Shown here: one piece after another, positions 23,813-28,928 of the stretch | How positions within the stretch are numbered: the first letter of the stretch is position 1 | Layout: every line of letters starts with the position of its first letter | DNA from: a virus | Strand: one strand, 5' to 3' | IMG/VR virus record: IMGVR_UViG_3300021594_000673 | Coordinates: 1 to 42,914 of that record | Length of the DNA stretch: 42,914 bases | Made by a program: the position numbers and the translations under genes | The notes under the pieces: model-generated | Told to the model about the DNA's origin: nothing | What the model saw: only the letters and a program-made list of their open reading frames with translations | The model's database searches: none

Positions 23813-23835
23813 ATTACCAACATGTCAAAGAACTT
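23813..23835 (-). promoter_or_regulatory. boxA-like antitermination element
   Basis: On the minus strand the core GTTCTTTGACATGTTGG lies 10 bases upstream of tRNA-Glu. It matches the boxA pattern (GCTCTTTAACA) of rRNA leaders at 9 of 11 positions and is identical over 23 bases to 28390-28412, which lies at the same place before the other large array. Confidence 0.6.
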
Positions 23836-23852
23836 TTTTGTTCTGTTGTCAT
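23814..23852 (-). CDS. possible 12-residue leader peptide
   Basis: An ORF MTTEQKSSLTCW starts about eight bases after the expected transcription start and ends inside the boxA-like element. It begins with Thr-Thr-Glu, and Glu and Thr are the first two tRNAs of this array. Being so short it could be chance. Confidence 0.25.
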   Translation of the reverse strand: MTTEQKSSLTCW

Positions 23853-23866
23853 CTTCAACAACAATA

Positions 23867-23898
23867 CAAAGTTAATACATTTTTTTGATATTGACAAA
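23867..23898 (-). promoter_or_regulatory. Bacteroidota-type promoter of the 22-23.8 kb tRNA array
   Basis: On the minus strand TTTG, exactly 20 bases, then TAACTTTG. It reads into the boxA-like element and tRNA-Glu. Confidence 0.7.
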
Positions 23899-23906
23899 CA
23901 TAACCA

Positions 23907-23940
23907 AAAAAAAACCCATCCTTTTGAGATGGGTTTTTGT
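23907..23940. terminator. bidirectional intrinsic terminator
   Basis: AAACCCATC pairs with GATGGGTTT with A and T runs on both flanks. It separates the tRNA array promoter from the aminotransferase unit. Confidence 0.8.
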
Positions 23941-23956
23941 AAGATTTTTTACAATA

Positions 23957-24025
23957 TTATCCCATCTCCACTTTGGAAGTATCACCCTCTGTTGCTGGTG
24001 TGCCGAATATGAATATGGTTTTCAT
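23957..24025 (-). CDS. possible 22-residue peptide
   Basis: MKTIFIFGTPATEGDTSKVE begins a 22-codon ORF that ends 17 bases before a terminator, downstream of the aminotransferase. Placement is gene-like, but length gives little support. Confidence 0.25.
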   Translation of the reverse strand: MKTIFIFGTPATEGDTSKVEMG

Positions 24026-24081
24026 CGAATGTATTATTATTTGATTTCTTATTAAATATAGTAATATTTTGAAAAAATCAA

Positions 24082-25350
24082 TCAAAATACCATAGAATTT
24101 ATAAAACTATTTGATTTTAATACGGATTTTTCAATTGTATCAAGAATAAAATCCAAATTTAATGATGAAATGTTACCAATTGAGATTCTAAACCATCCTT
24201 TATTTTCTTTGGAACCAAAATATTCAAAAGGAACAATTCCCAATCCACAAGTATTAATTAAGAACGAAATATATTCTTCTGTAGATGAAAATGAATGGAC
24301 ATAACCCAAATAAACTGAAATATAAATTCCACCATCAGGTTTTTGATAATCAACATCTAAACCCTTTGTCTTCAACTCTTGAAACTTTTCACATATTTGG
24401 GTTGATAAATATTCATACTCTTTTGTAACATAATCAATGTGTGACAAATAATCATCATGATTTTCTTTGATGTATCTGGCCAATGCTGTTTGTTCAGGTT
24501 TTGGTGCCCAAGCTCCGATATGAGACAAGACCTCAGTCATTTTCCCAATCACATCTTTTGGTCCAAACAACCAACCAACACGAACACCAGTTGCGTTTAA
24601 TGATTTTGAAATACCGTCAGCACAAATCAAATAATCTTTAATTTCAGGACACAGTGTTAATGGGTGTACAAATAAACCATCTTTGGTAATGTCAGAATAA
24701 ATTTGGTCAAAGAACAAATACAATGGTCTTGTATATGCTTGATTTTTTCTGATATTGTTTTCATCAACAATTACCTGACAAATACCTTTCAAAACTTCTG
24801 AATTAATTACACGACCTGTTGGATTTTGTGGTGAACAAATACAAATTAAAGATGTATTGTCCCTCAATTTATTTTTAACATCTTCAACGGTTGGAAAAAA
24901 TGAATTTTCAGGTGAACATTCAATTTCTTGTTTTTCAGCGTTATGTAAAAAACAATAATGGTTGTTATTCCAAGATGGTGTTGGATAAATAACACCCTCA
25001 CCCGGATTTACCATTGATTTATAAACTGTATAAATCAAAGGTCTAACACCACCACCAATTAAGATTTCTTCAGGTGAATAATCAACATTGAATTGATGTT
25101 TAATATGTTTTGAAACAGATTCCCTTAACTCAATTTCACCTTGTGAATTTGGATAATTTGTTAAACCATGTTCATAAGCTTCTTGAATGTAATCACTTAA
25201 TTTTGTTGGTATTGGCCATAATTTGGAACTAAAGTCACCAATGGTTAAGTTTGATACAGGTTTTGTTTTTGCAATTTCTTTGATTTGTTGTGAGATTTTG
25301 ATAATCTCAGAACCGACGATTTGGTTCCCTACTCTTGATAATTTTTCCAT
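24082..25350 (-). CDS. PLP-dependent aminotransferase, class I/II
   Basis: The 422-residue protein is full length for fold-type I aspartate-aminotransferase-like enzymes. Visible motifs are the substrate/cofactor loop NYPNSQGEIELRESVSKHIK-type start, CSPQNPTGRV (cofactor-ring Asn), FFDQIYSDI (Asp and Tyr of the PLP site) and ADGISKSLNATGVRVGW, where Lys of SKSL forms the Schiff base and R is the phosphate anchor. It would move an amino group between an amino acid and 2-oxoglutarate-like acceptor; the substrate is not readable. A TATTTATA box precedes it. It sits between two tRNA arrays, an unusual place for a metabolic gene. Confidence 0.8.
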   Translation of the reverse strand: MEKLSRVGNQIVGSEIIKISQQIKEIAKTKPVSNLTIGDFSSKLWPIPTKLSDYIQEAYEHGLTNYPNSQGEIELRESVSKHIKHQFNVDYSPEEILIGGGVRPLIYTVYKSMVNPGEGVIYPTPSWNNNHYCFLHNAEKQEIECSPENSFFPTVEDVKNKLRDNTSLICICSPQNPTGRVINSEVLKGICQVIVDENNIRKNQAYTRPLYLFFDQIYSDITKDGLFVHPLTLCPEIKDYLICADGISKSLNATGVRVGWLFGPKDVIGKMTEVLSHIGAWAPKPEQTALARYIKENHDDYLSHIDYVTKEYEYLSTQICEKFQELKTKGLDVDYQKPDGGIYISVYLGYVHSFSSTEEYISFLINTCGLGIVPFEYFGSKENKGWFRISIGNISSLNLDFILDTIEKSVLKSNSFINSMVF

Positions 25351-25359
25351 CTGTTAAAA

Positions 25360-25367
25360 TATAAATA
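25360..25367 (-). promoter_or_regulatory. TATTTATA motif, putative phage promoter
   Basis: On the minus strand TATTTATA ends nine bases upstream of the aminotransferase ATG. Confidence 0.35.
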
Positions 25368-25391
25368 ACTTGTTTTGAATAATCAACTTTG

Positions 25392-25465
25392 TAGCGAGGA
25401 ACGGAATCGAACCGTTAACCTTCTGCGTATGAAACAGACGCTCTAACCAATTGAGCTACCTCGCC
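25392..25465 (-). tRNA. tRNA-Met(CAT), elongator-like
   Basis: Acceptor GGCGAGG/CCTCGCT, D arm GCTC/GAGC, anticodon stem TCTGT/GCAGA with loop TTCATAC as in elongator tRNA-Met, T loop TTCGATT. Confidence 0.88.
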
Positions 25466-25475
25466 AAAACTATAA

Positions 25476-26084
25476 TTAGTTTATTACCCCTCCATCAGAT
25501 GTAAACAATTCAACGGTTGATGCTTTCCCCGAATTATCCAAATAATCCTCAATTTCTAACTCAACAGTTTTAAAGAAAATTTTATCAATATAATCATAAT
25601 CGCCTTCAGGTGTTACAATACTACCTGTCATAAATGTAAAATCTTCTACTGTTGGAACATCATCTGACTCAAAGTTCATGTAATACAACCCACCTTTATT
25701 CTCATCAACCATCAACAGAACGTTATTGTTACCATTTTCATTTGGAAATGCGTTATACTCTTCAAGACGATTATGTGTGTAATAATCATCAATCACCTCA
25801 TCCAAAGCCAACATATCTTGAATATCAAATTTTAACACCTCTTTCCCTTCTTCATCCTCAATAACAAAATTCATTCCTCCGTTATCAAACGCTTTTGATA
25901 AATGAAACAGTTCACCATCCCAAATGTCAATGTCTAAAAGTTGGTCCAATTCAAAACGGGCTTCCCACAAATTTTCATACCCATTTTCGCTCATAAACTC
26001 TTTAATTTTTGAAACTTGCTCATCGGTTAATGATTTTCCGATTGCTTCCATTTGCCATCCGTAACAATTTAGTGTATATTTCAT
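25476..26084 (-). CDS. hypothetical acidic protein, paralogue of 8318-8866
   Basis: The 202-residue protein begins MKYTLNCYGWQMEAIGKSLT and carries DIDIWDGELFHLS, then FVIEDEEGKEVLKFDI, the same order as in the product of 8318-8866. It is strongly acidic with no enzyme motif. It lies between tRNA-Met and tRNA-Ile(TAT) and is probably co-transcribed with them. Confidence 0.5.
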   Translation of the reverse strand: MKYTLNCYGWQMEAIGKSLTDEQVSKIKEFMSENGYENLWEARFELDQLLDIDIWDGELFHLSKAFDNGGMNFVIEDEEGKEVLKFDIQDMLALDEVIDDYYTHNRLEEYNAFPNENGNNNVLLMVDENKGGLYYMNFESDDVPTVEDFTFMTGSIVTPEGDYDYIDKIFFKTVELEIEDYLDNSGKASTVELFTSDGGVIN

Positions 26085-26099
26085 ATTTCCTGTTATTAG

Positions 26100-26172
26100 T
26101 AGTCAGGACGGGATTCGAACCCATAACCTTGATGATATAAGCATCCTGCGCTCACCATTGCGCCACCTGACT
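26100..26172 (-). tRNA. tRNA-Ile(TAT)
   Basis: Acceptor AGTCAGG/CCTGACT, D arm GCGC/GCGC, anticodon loop CTTATAT on a 4-bp stem GATG/CATC, T arm ATGGG/CCCGT with TTCGAAT. Reads AUA. It shares its acceptor with three aberrant tRNA-like elements. Confidence 0.8.
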
Positions 26173-26179
26173 AAATTTG

Positions 26180-26297
26180 CAAAGATATATGGTGTCGCTC
26201 CACAGCCTCTACAACCTAAGGATTTCGCTCAGAAGGGATATTATCCGCTCCGTACTTTTCCAAATTGCTAACCCTGTCCTTTTAGACAGATATCTTC
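26180..26297 (-). ncRNA. structured spacer between tRNA-like genes
   Basis: The ends carry AAGATAT/ATATCTT, and shorter inverted repeats lie inside. No gene is seen. It joins tRNA-Ile(TAT) to the tRNA-like element at 26300. Confidence 0.3.
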
Positions 26298-26299
26298 GG

Positions 26300-26377
26300 T
26301 AGTCAGGACAGGATTCGAACCTGTAACACCGGTTTGACCACTCACGTGGTCGCGTCTAACCATTCCGCCACCTGACT
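26300..26377 (-). ncRNA. tRNA-like element with a tetraloop in place of the anticodon
   Basis: Acceptor AGTCAGG/CCTGACT, a Leu-type D arm (GCGGAATGGTTAGACGC) and T arm ACAGG/CCTGT with TTCGAAT are intact. The anticodon arm is GACCAC-GTGA-GTGGTC, a 6-bp stem with a GNRA tetraloop, or at best a six-base loop on 5 bp. A small variable arm follows. No usable anticodon is seen. Confidence 0.55.
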
Positions 26378-26420
26378 ATTTCTTTGGTTTTTTAGTGAGA
26401 ACCGTTGATAAAACTCTCTG

Positions 26421-26525
26421 TAGTCAGGACAGGATTTGAACCTGCACAAAGTAGCTTATTCGCACCTTAAAGGTTTGGGCCATCTTACTTTACTTTCGTT
26501 GCGTCTACTATTCCGCCACCTGACT
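26421..26525 (-). ncRNA. enlarged tRNA-like element (AGTCAGG family)
   Basis: Acceptor AGTCAGG/CCTGACT, Leu-type D arm (GCG, GAATAGTAGA, CGC) and T arm with TTCAAAT are kept. The centre is about 60 bases: AAAGTA/TACTTT closes a long loop with TTTAAGG, which could be a Leu(TAA) anticodon loop but lacks a 5-bp stem. Confidence 0.5.
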
Positions 26526-26603
26526 ATGGTTGTCAGTCTCTCCTGACCGTCACCCCCACTCCGAAGGTATCAGCCTTCATTGTGAAACTGGGTTAGTTTT
26601 TCA
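26526..26603 (-). other. spacer with short hairpins
   Basis: GTCAG/CTGAC and GAAGG/CCTTC inverted repeats lie between two tRNA-like elements. No gene is seen. Confidence 0.3.
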
Positions 26604-26735
26604 TAATTAGAGCCGGTCTCGAACCGGATACCGTTCAGGACGGATTAGACAACCTTACGACGCAACGACCACCAATTACAGGTGACCGCCAATCTTGGGG
26701 ACTCGGGTACCATCCCTCATTACGCCCATCTAATT
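26604..26735 (-). ncRNA. enlarged tRNA-like element, AATTAGA acceptor
   Basis: Acceptor AATTAGA/TCTAATT with discriminator A, and a T arm CCGG/CCGG with TTCGAGA. The 132-base interior contains TCACC/GGTGG with a seven-base loop TGTAATT and other inverted repeats, so it is far from a standard cloverleaf. Confidence 0.45.
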
Positions 26736-26741
26736 ATTTTG

Positions 26742-26816
26742 TGGTGTGAGAGGGAATCGAACCACTCGGCACACGGGGTTTCAAACCGTTGCTCTACCTA
26801 CTGAGCTACCTACACC
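26742..26816 (-). tRNA. tRNA-Phe(GAA)-like
   Basis: Acceptor GGTGTAG/TCACACC with one mismatch, D arm GCTC/GAGC, anticodon arm ACGGT/CCCGT (one mismatch next to the loop) with loop TTGAAAC. The T stem is weak. A better tRNA-Phe lies at 28310, so this may be a diverged second copy. Confidence 0.6.
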
Positions 26817-26828
26817 ATTATTATAATA

Positions 26829-26860
26829 CAAAGTTAAAACATATTACCCAATTTTCCAAA
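26829..26860 (-). promoter_or_regulatory. Bacteroidota-type promoter of the 25.4-26.8 kb tRNA array
   Basis: On the minus strand TTTG, exactly 20 bases, then TAACTTTG, reading into the tRNA at 26816. The -33 box lies inside the end of the upstream gene. Confidence 0.7.
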
Positions 26861-27320
26861 CACCATTAATGTATTTTTTCATTTTTTTACCATCTTCAAT
26901 GTTACCAATAACCACACCATCTTTGATGGTAAATGCATGTCCTCTAACAACCACCACGTAAGTACCTTTTGGATATTTTTTGATAAAAGAACCCGTTGTA
27001 GTACTTCTAAGGGTTTTAACCCCTTTCACTACAACGTAGTACAACATGGTACTATATTCTTCAGAGATAATTTCAACAGATTTACCGTTAATTTTTTCAC
27101 CATTTTTAGACATTAGGTTCATAGTAACACCAAAACCAAAAGTTCCTTTACGATTTTGTCTTTTAAATTTTTGTTTAACAAACTGATGAGCCGAATCATA
27201 GTCCATTTCAGCTGCAGATGCGATTGCTCTTACAACACAATCACCTGACTCACTTTTAGCCAATGCGGATTCTTTAGCACCTTTGATAAATTCGGTTGAA
27301 GAAATATATCCTGTTGTCAT
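26844..27320 (-). CDS. papain-like cysteine peptidase-like protein
   Basis: I start at the ATG at 27320, just after a good promoter; the longer frame runs through three tRNAs. The 158-residue protein has ESGDCVVRAIASAAEMDYD (Cys at the start of a helix) and, 90 residues later, VVVVRGHAFTIKDGVVIGN (His at the start of a strand), the Cys-helix/His-strand layout of small papain-like phage proteins. Activity is not proven. Confidence 0.5.
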   Translation of the reverse strand: MTTGYISSTEFIKGAKESALAKSESGDCVVRAIASAAEMDYDSAHQFVKQKFKRQNRKGTFGFGVTMNLMSKNGEKINGKSVEIISEEYSTMLYYVVVKGVKTLRSTTTGSFIKKYPKGTYVVVVRGHAFTIKDGVVIGNIEDGKKMKKYINGVWKIG

Positions 27321-27324
27321 GATA

Positions 27325-27356
27325 CAAATATACAACAGATATTTGACTTTACCAAA
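27325..27356 (-). promoter_or_regulatory. Bacteroidota-type promoter
   Basis: On the minus strand TTTG, exactly 20 bases, then TATATTTG, five bases before the ATG at 27320. It lies next to the last tRNA of the 12-tRNA array. Confidence 0.7.
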
Positions 27357-27364
27357 AAAAGTTG

Positions 27365-27436
27365 CTCCCCGACCTGGATTCGAACCAGGGACCGCTCGGT
27401 TAACAGCCGAGTGCTCTACCGCTGAGCTACCGAGGA
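27365..27436 (-). tRNA. tRNA-Asn(GTT)
   Basis: Acceptor TCCTCGG/TCGGGGA, anticodon stem CTCGG/CCGAG with loop CTGTTAA, T loop TTCGAAT. Last tRNA of the 12-tRNA array. Confidence 0.95.
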
Positions 27437-27441
27437 ATATG

Positions 27442-27523
27442 TACCAAAGGTGGGAATCGAACCCACATGTCCCGAGGACATTAGTTTCTAAGACTAACGC
27501 GGCTACCTTTACGCCACTTTGGT
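27442..27523 (-). tRNA. tRNA-Leu(TAG)
   Basis: Acceptor ACCAAAG/CTTTGGT, anticodon stem TTAGT/ACTAA with loop CTTAGAA, long variable arm. Only clear Leu tRNA in the window. Confidence 0.93.
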
Positions 27524-27529
27524 ATTTTG

Positions 27530-27600
27530 CAGGCCAGGAGGGATTCGAACCCCCAACAACAGTTTTGGAGACTGTCATGATACCATTTCACTACTGACCT
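27530..27600 (-). tRNA. tRNA-Trp(CCA)
   Basis: Acceptor AGGTCAG/CTGGCCT, discriminator G, anticodon stem ACAGT/ACTGT with loop CTCCAAA. Its anticodon arm is close to that of the amber tRNA at 28646. Confidence 0.93.
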
Positions 27601-27608
27601 GTGTGTTG

Positions 27609-27682
27609 TGATTCCTGAGGGACTCGAACCCCCAACCTTTTCGTCCGTAGCGAAACGCTCTAATCCATTGAGCTAAGGAACC
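27609..27682 (-). tRNA. tRNA-Arg(ACG)
   Basis: Acceptor GGTTCCT/AGGAATC, anticodon stem TTTCG/CGAAA with loop CTACGGA. A34 would need TadA deamination to read CGU/CGC/CGA. Confidence 0.93.
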
Positions 27683-27688
27683 ATTTGG

Positions 27689-27763
27689 GGTGACTGATGG
27701 GGCTTGAACCCACGACCTTTGGTACCACAAACCAACGCTCTAAACCAACTGAGCTACAGTCAC
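27689..27763 (-). tRNA. tRNA-His(GTG)
   Basis: Acceptor GTGACTG/CAGTCAC with discriminator C, anticodon stem TTGGT/ACCAA with loop TTGTGGT. The base at -1 in the DNA is T, not the G usual for His. Confidence 0.92.
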
Positions 27764-27764
27764 A

Positions 27765-27839
27765 GAGTCCATAGTTGGAATCGAACCAACGAATAACAGT
27801 TTTGCAGACTGTCCCTTTTACCATTCAGGCATATGGACT
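27765..27839 (-). tRNA. tRNA-Cys(GCA)
   Basis: Acceptor AGTCCAT/ATGGACT, anticodon stem ACAGT/ACTGT with loop CTGCAAA, T loop TTCGATT. The D stem is weak and the discriminator is C. Confidence 0.88.
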
Positions 27840-27900
27840 TATATTCTATAAGTCTCCAAAACTAGTAAAAAAAGCGAGTTTTGGAGGATTATAAGTTTTG

Positions 27901-27982
27901 TGCCAGCAGTAGGACTCGAACCTACGAACTCAAATGAGGCTTGATTTACAGTCAAGTGCAATTGCCGCTATGCGATACTGGC
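27901..27982 (-). tRNA. tRNA-Tyr(GTA)
   Basis: Acceptor GCCAGTA/TGCTGGC, anticodon stem CTTGA/TCAAG with loop CTGTAAA, long variable arm as in bacterial Tyr. A short TCCAAAA hairpin lies in the gap before tRNA-Cys. Confidence 0.93.
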
Positions 27983-27988
27983 ATTTTG

Positions 27989-28061
27989 TCTTTCCTGTTG
28001 GATTTGAACCAACGACCCTCTGCATGTAAGGCAGATGCTCTTCCAACTGAGCTAAGGAAAG
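27989..28061 (-). tRNA. tRNA-Val(TAC)
   Basis: Acceptor CTTTCCT/AGGAAAG, anticodon stem TCTGC/GCAGA with loop CTTACAT. Confidence 0.95.
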
Positions 28062-28067
28062 ATGTTG

Positions 28068-28142
28068 TGACCCCGTCGGGACTCGAACCCGAAACCCCCT
28101 CATTAAAAGTGAGGTGCTCTAAACCAATTGAGCTACGAAGTC
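28068..28142 (-). tRNA. tRNA-Lys(TTT)
   Basis: Acceptor GACTTCG/CGGGGTC, anticodon stem CCTCA/TGAGG with loop CTTTTAA. Confidence 0.95.
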
Positions 28143-28148
28143 ATATTG

Positions 28149-28219
28149 TTACCCCTGAAGGACTCGAACCTCCATTCAGTGGACCAAAACCACTTGTCCT
28201 GCCATTAGACGAAAGGGTA
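28149..28219 (-). tRNA. tRNA-Gln(TTG)
   Basis: Acceptor TACCCTT/AGGGGTA, anticodon stem AGTGG/CCACT with loop TTTTGGT. Confidence 0.93.
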
Positions 28220-28227
28220 ATTTATGG

Positions 28228-28301
28228 TTGGTGATACAGGACTTGAACCTGTGACCCCTACGGTATCAGCGTAGTGCTCTAACCAACTGAGCTAATCACC
28301 A
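28228..28301 (-). tRNA. tRNA-Ile(GAT)
   Basis: Acceptor TGGTGAT/ATCACCA, anticodon stem CTACG/CGTAG with loop CTGATAC. Confidence 0.95.
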
Positions 28302-28309
28302 ATGTATTG

Positions 28310-28382
28310 TGGGACGGGGTGGACTCGAACCACCATGGCTGGATTTTCAGTCCAGTGCATTGACCATCTTTGCTACCGTCCC
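28310..28382 (-). tRNA. tRNA-Phe(GAA)
   Basis: Acceptor GGGACGG/CCGTCCC, anticodon stem CTGGA/TCCAG with loop CTGAAAA. First tRNA of the 12-tRNA array. Confidence 0.95.
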
Positions 28383-28389
28383 ATTTTTG

Positions 28390-28412
28390 ATTACCAACAT
28401 GTCAAAGAACTT
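28390..28412 (-). promoter_or_regulatory. boxA-like antitermination element
   Basis: Identical over 23 bases to 23813-23835; on the minus strand the core is GTTCTTTGACATGTTGG, seven bases before tRNA-Phe and just after the leader terminator. rRNA boxA recruits NusB/S10 to let polymerase pass terminators in untranslated RNA. Confidence 0.6.
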
Positions 28413-28418
28413 AAAAAC

Positions 28419-28448
28419 AAAAAACCCGAACCTTGTGAGTTCGGGTAT
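28419..28448 (-). terminator. leader terminator (attenuator) of the 12-tRNA array
   Basis: On the minus strand ACCCGAAC pairs with GTTCGGGT and a T run follows. The 5' arm ACCCGAAC can instead pair with AGTTCGGGT (28481-28489) in the end of the leader ORF, which would block the terminator. This is the arrangement of a translational attenuator. Confidence 0.7.
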
Positions 28449-28468
28449 CCTTTTTAGGCTACTACGTG

Positions 28469-28564
28469 TTAACTTAAAACACCCGAACTTGCAAATAAGC
28501 GAATATACCAATTCTGACAGAATTGAATGACATGTTTCACGATTTGTTTATTTACGAGTTTCAT
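28469..28564 (-). CDS. leader peptide of the 12-tRNA array, 31 aa
   Basis: The ORF starts 24 bases after a good -7 box and stops about 20 bases before the terminator hairpin. Residues 2-24 use only K, L, V, N, Q, I, H, F, C, W, Y and R, each at least once; these are exactly the 12 amino acids of the 12 tRNAs at 27365-28382. D, E, G, A, S, T and P are absent from that stretch. After it come A, S, S, G, V, L, S, where the codons for S-S-G form the antiterminator arm. I infer that slow decoding at any of these codons changes leader folding and lets polymerase reach the tRNAs. Confidence 0.7.
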   Translation of the reverse strand: MKLVNKQIVKHVIQFCQNWYIRLFASSGVLS

Positions 28565-28587
28565 TGTGTTTGTTATTAAATATAGTA

Positions 28588-28618
28588 CAAAGATACAAAA
28601 GTTTATTGATATGTCAAA
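28588..28618 (-). promoter_or_regulatory. Bacteroidota-type promoter of the 12-tRNA array
   Basis: On the minus strand TTTG, 19 bases, then TATCTTTG. It reads into the leader peptide at 28564. Confidence 0.75.
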
Positions 28619-28645
28619 TATTTTTTATTTTTTTTTTATTTTTTG

Positions 28646-28717
28646 TGGCCCTGACGGGGTTCGAACCCGTGACTATCAGTTTTAGAGACTGCAATGTTAC
28701 CGCTACACCACAGAGCC
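28646..28717 (-). tRNA. tRNA-Sup(CTA), amber suppressor
   Basis: Acceptor GGCTCTG/CAGGGCC, discriminator A, D arm GTG, TAGCGGTAA, CAT, anticodon stem CAGT/ACTG (outermost pair G-A open) with loop CTCTAAA, T arm ACGGG/CCCGT with TTCGAAC. C34-T35-A36 reads UAG. The arm is one base from that of tRNA-Trp(CCA) in this window; the D arm resembles Gln-type tRNAs, so the inserted amino acid is open. Confidence 0.88.
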
Positions 28718-28721
28718 AATT

Positions 28722-28796
28722 AGAGGTCGGAGATAGATTTCCACTATCCTAAGGGGTCTTGCGGACCCTCACCTAAGTACTCAGCCACCCGACCTT
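28722..28796 (-). ncRNA. tRNA-like element without a TTC T loop
   Basis: Acceptor-like AGGTCGG/CCGACCT and a Ser/Leu-type start (GGTGGCTGAGTACT) are present. The middle hairpin GGGT/ACCC has loop CCGCAAG (C at position 33), and the T-arm hairpin GATAG/CTATC has loop TGGAAAT in place of TTCRA. Probably not a normal substrate for the ribosome. Confidence 0.45.
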
Positions 28797-28798
28797 AT

Positions 28799-28894
28799 AT
28801 GTGATTAATGGTGGTCTAACACCTCAACTTTCAACTGATACGTTTTATGTGTGCCTCACATGGTCTAATCGTCACTGTCACTTTTCAATCACAA
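28799..28894 (-). ncRNA. structured element at the 5' end of the suppressor-tRNA transcript
   Basis: End stem TTGTGATT/AATCACA, hairpin ATGTG/CACAT and hairpin GGTG/CACC with loop TTAGAC. It begins where the promoter at 28897 should start transcription. No gene is seen. Confidence 0.4.
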
Positions 28895-28896
28895 TA

Positions 28897-28928
28897 CAAA
28901 GTTATTAAACTTCTTTCATATTTTCAAC
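28897..28928 (-). promoter_or_regulatory. Bacteroidota-type promoter of the suppressor-tRNA unit
   Basis: On the minus strand GTTG, 20 bases, then TAACTTTG, overlapping the end of the gene at 28905. It can express tRNA-Sup independently of the upstream Pth2 operon. Confidence 0.6.

Noticed and set aside
22283-23831. Known large phage RNA (GOLLD or ROOL) in the tRNA cluster
   Set aside because: Gaps are only 100-300 bases and broken up by tRNAs, too short for either class, and I see no matching landmarks.
27321-27578. N-terminal extension of the peptidase-like ORF
   Set aside because: It would translate three tRNA genes and the promoter at 27325; the ATG at 27320 fits.
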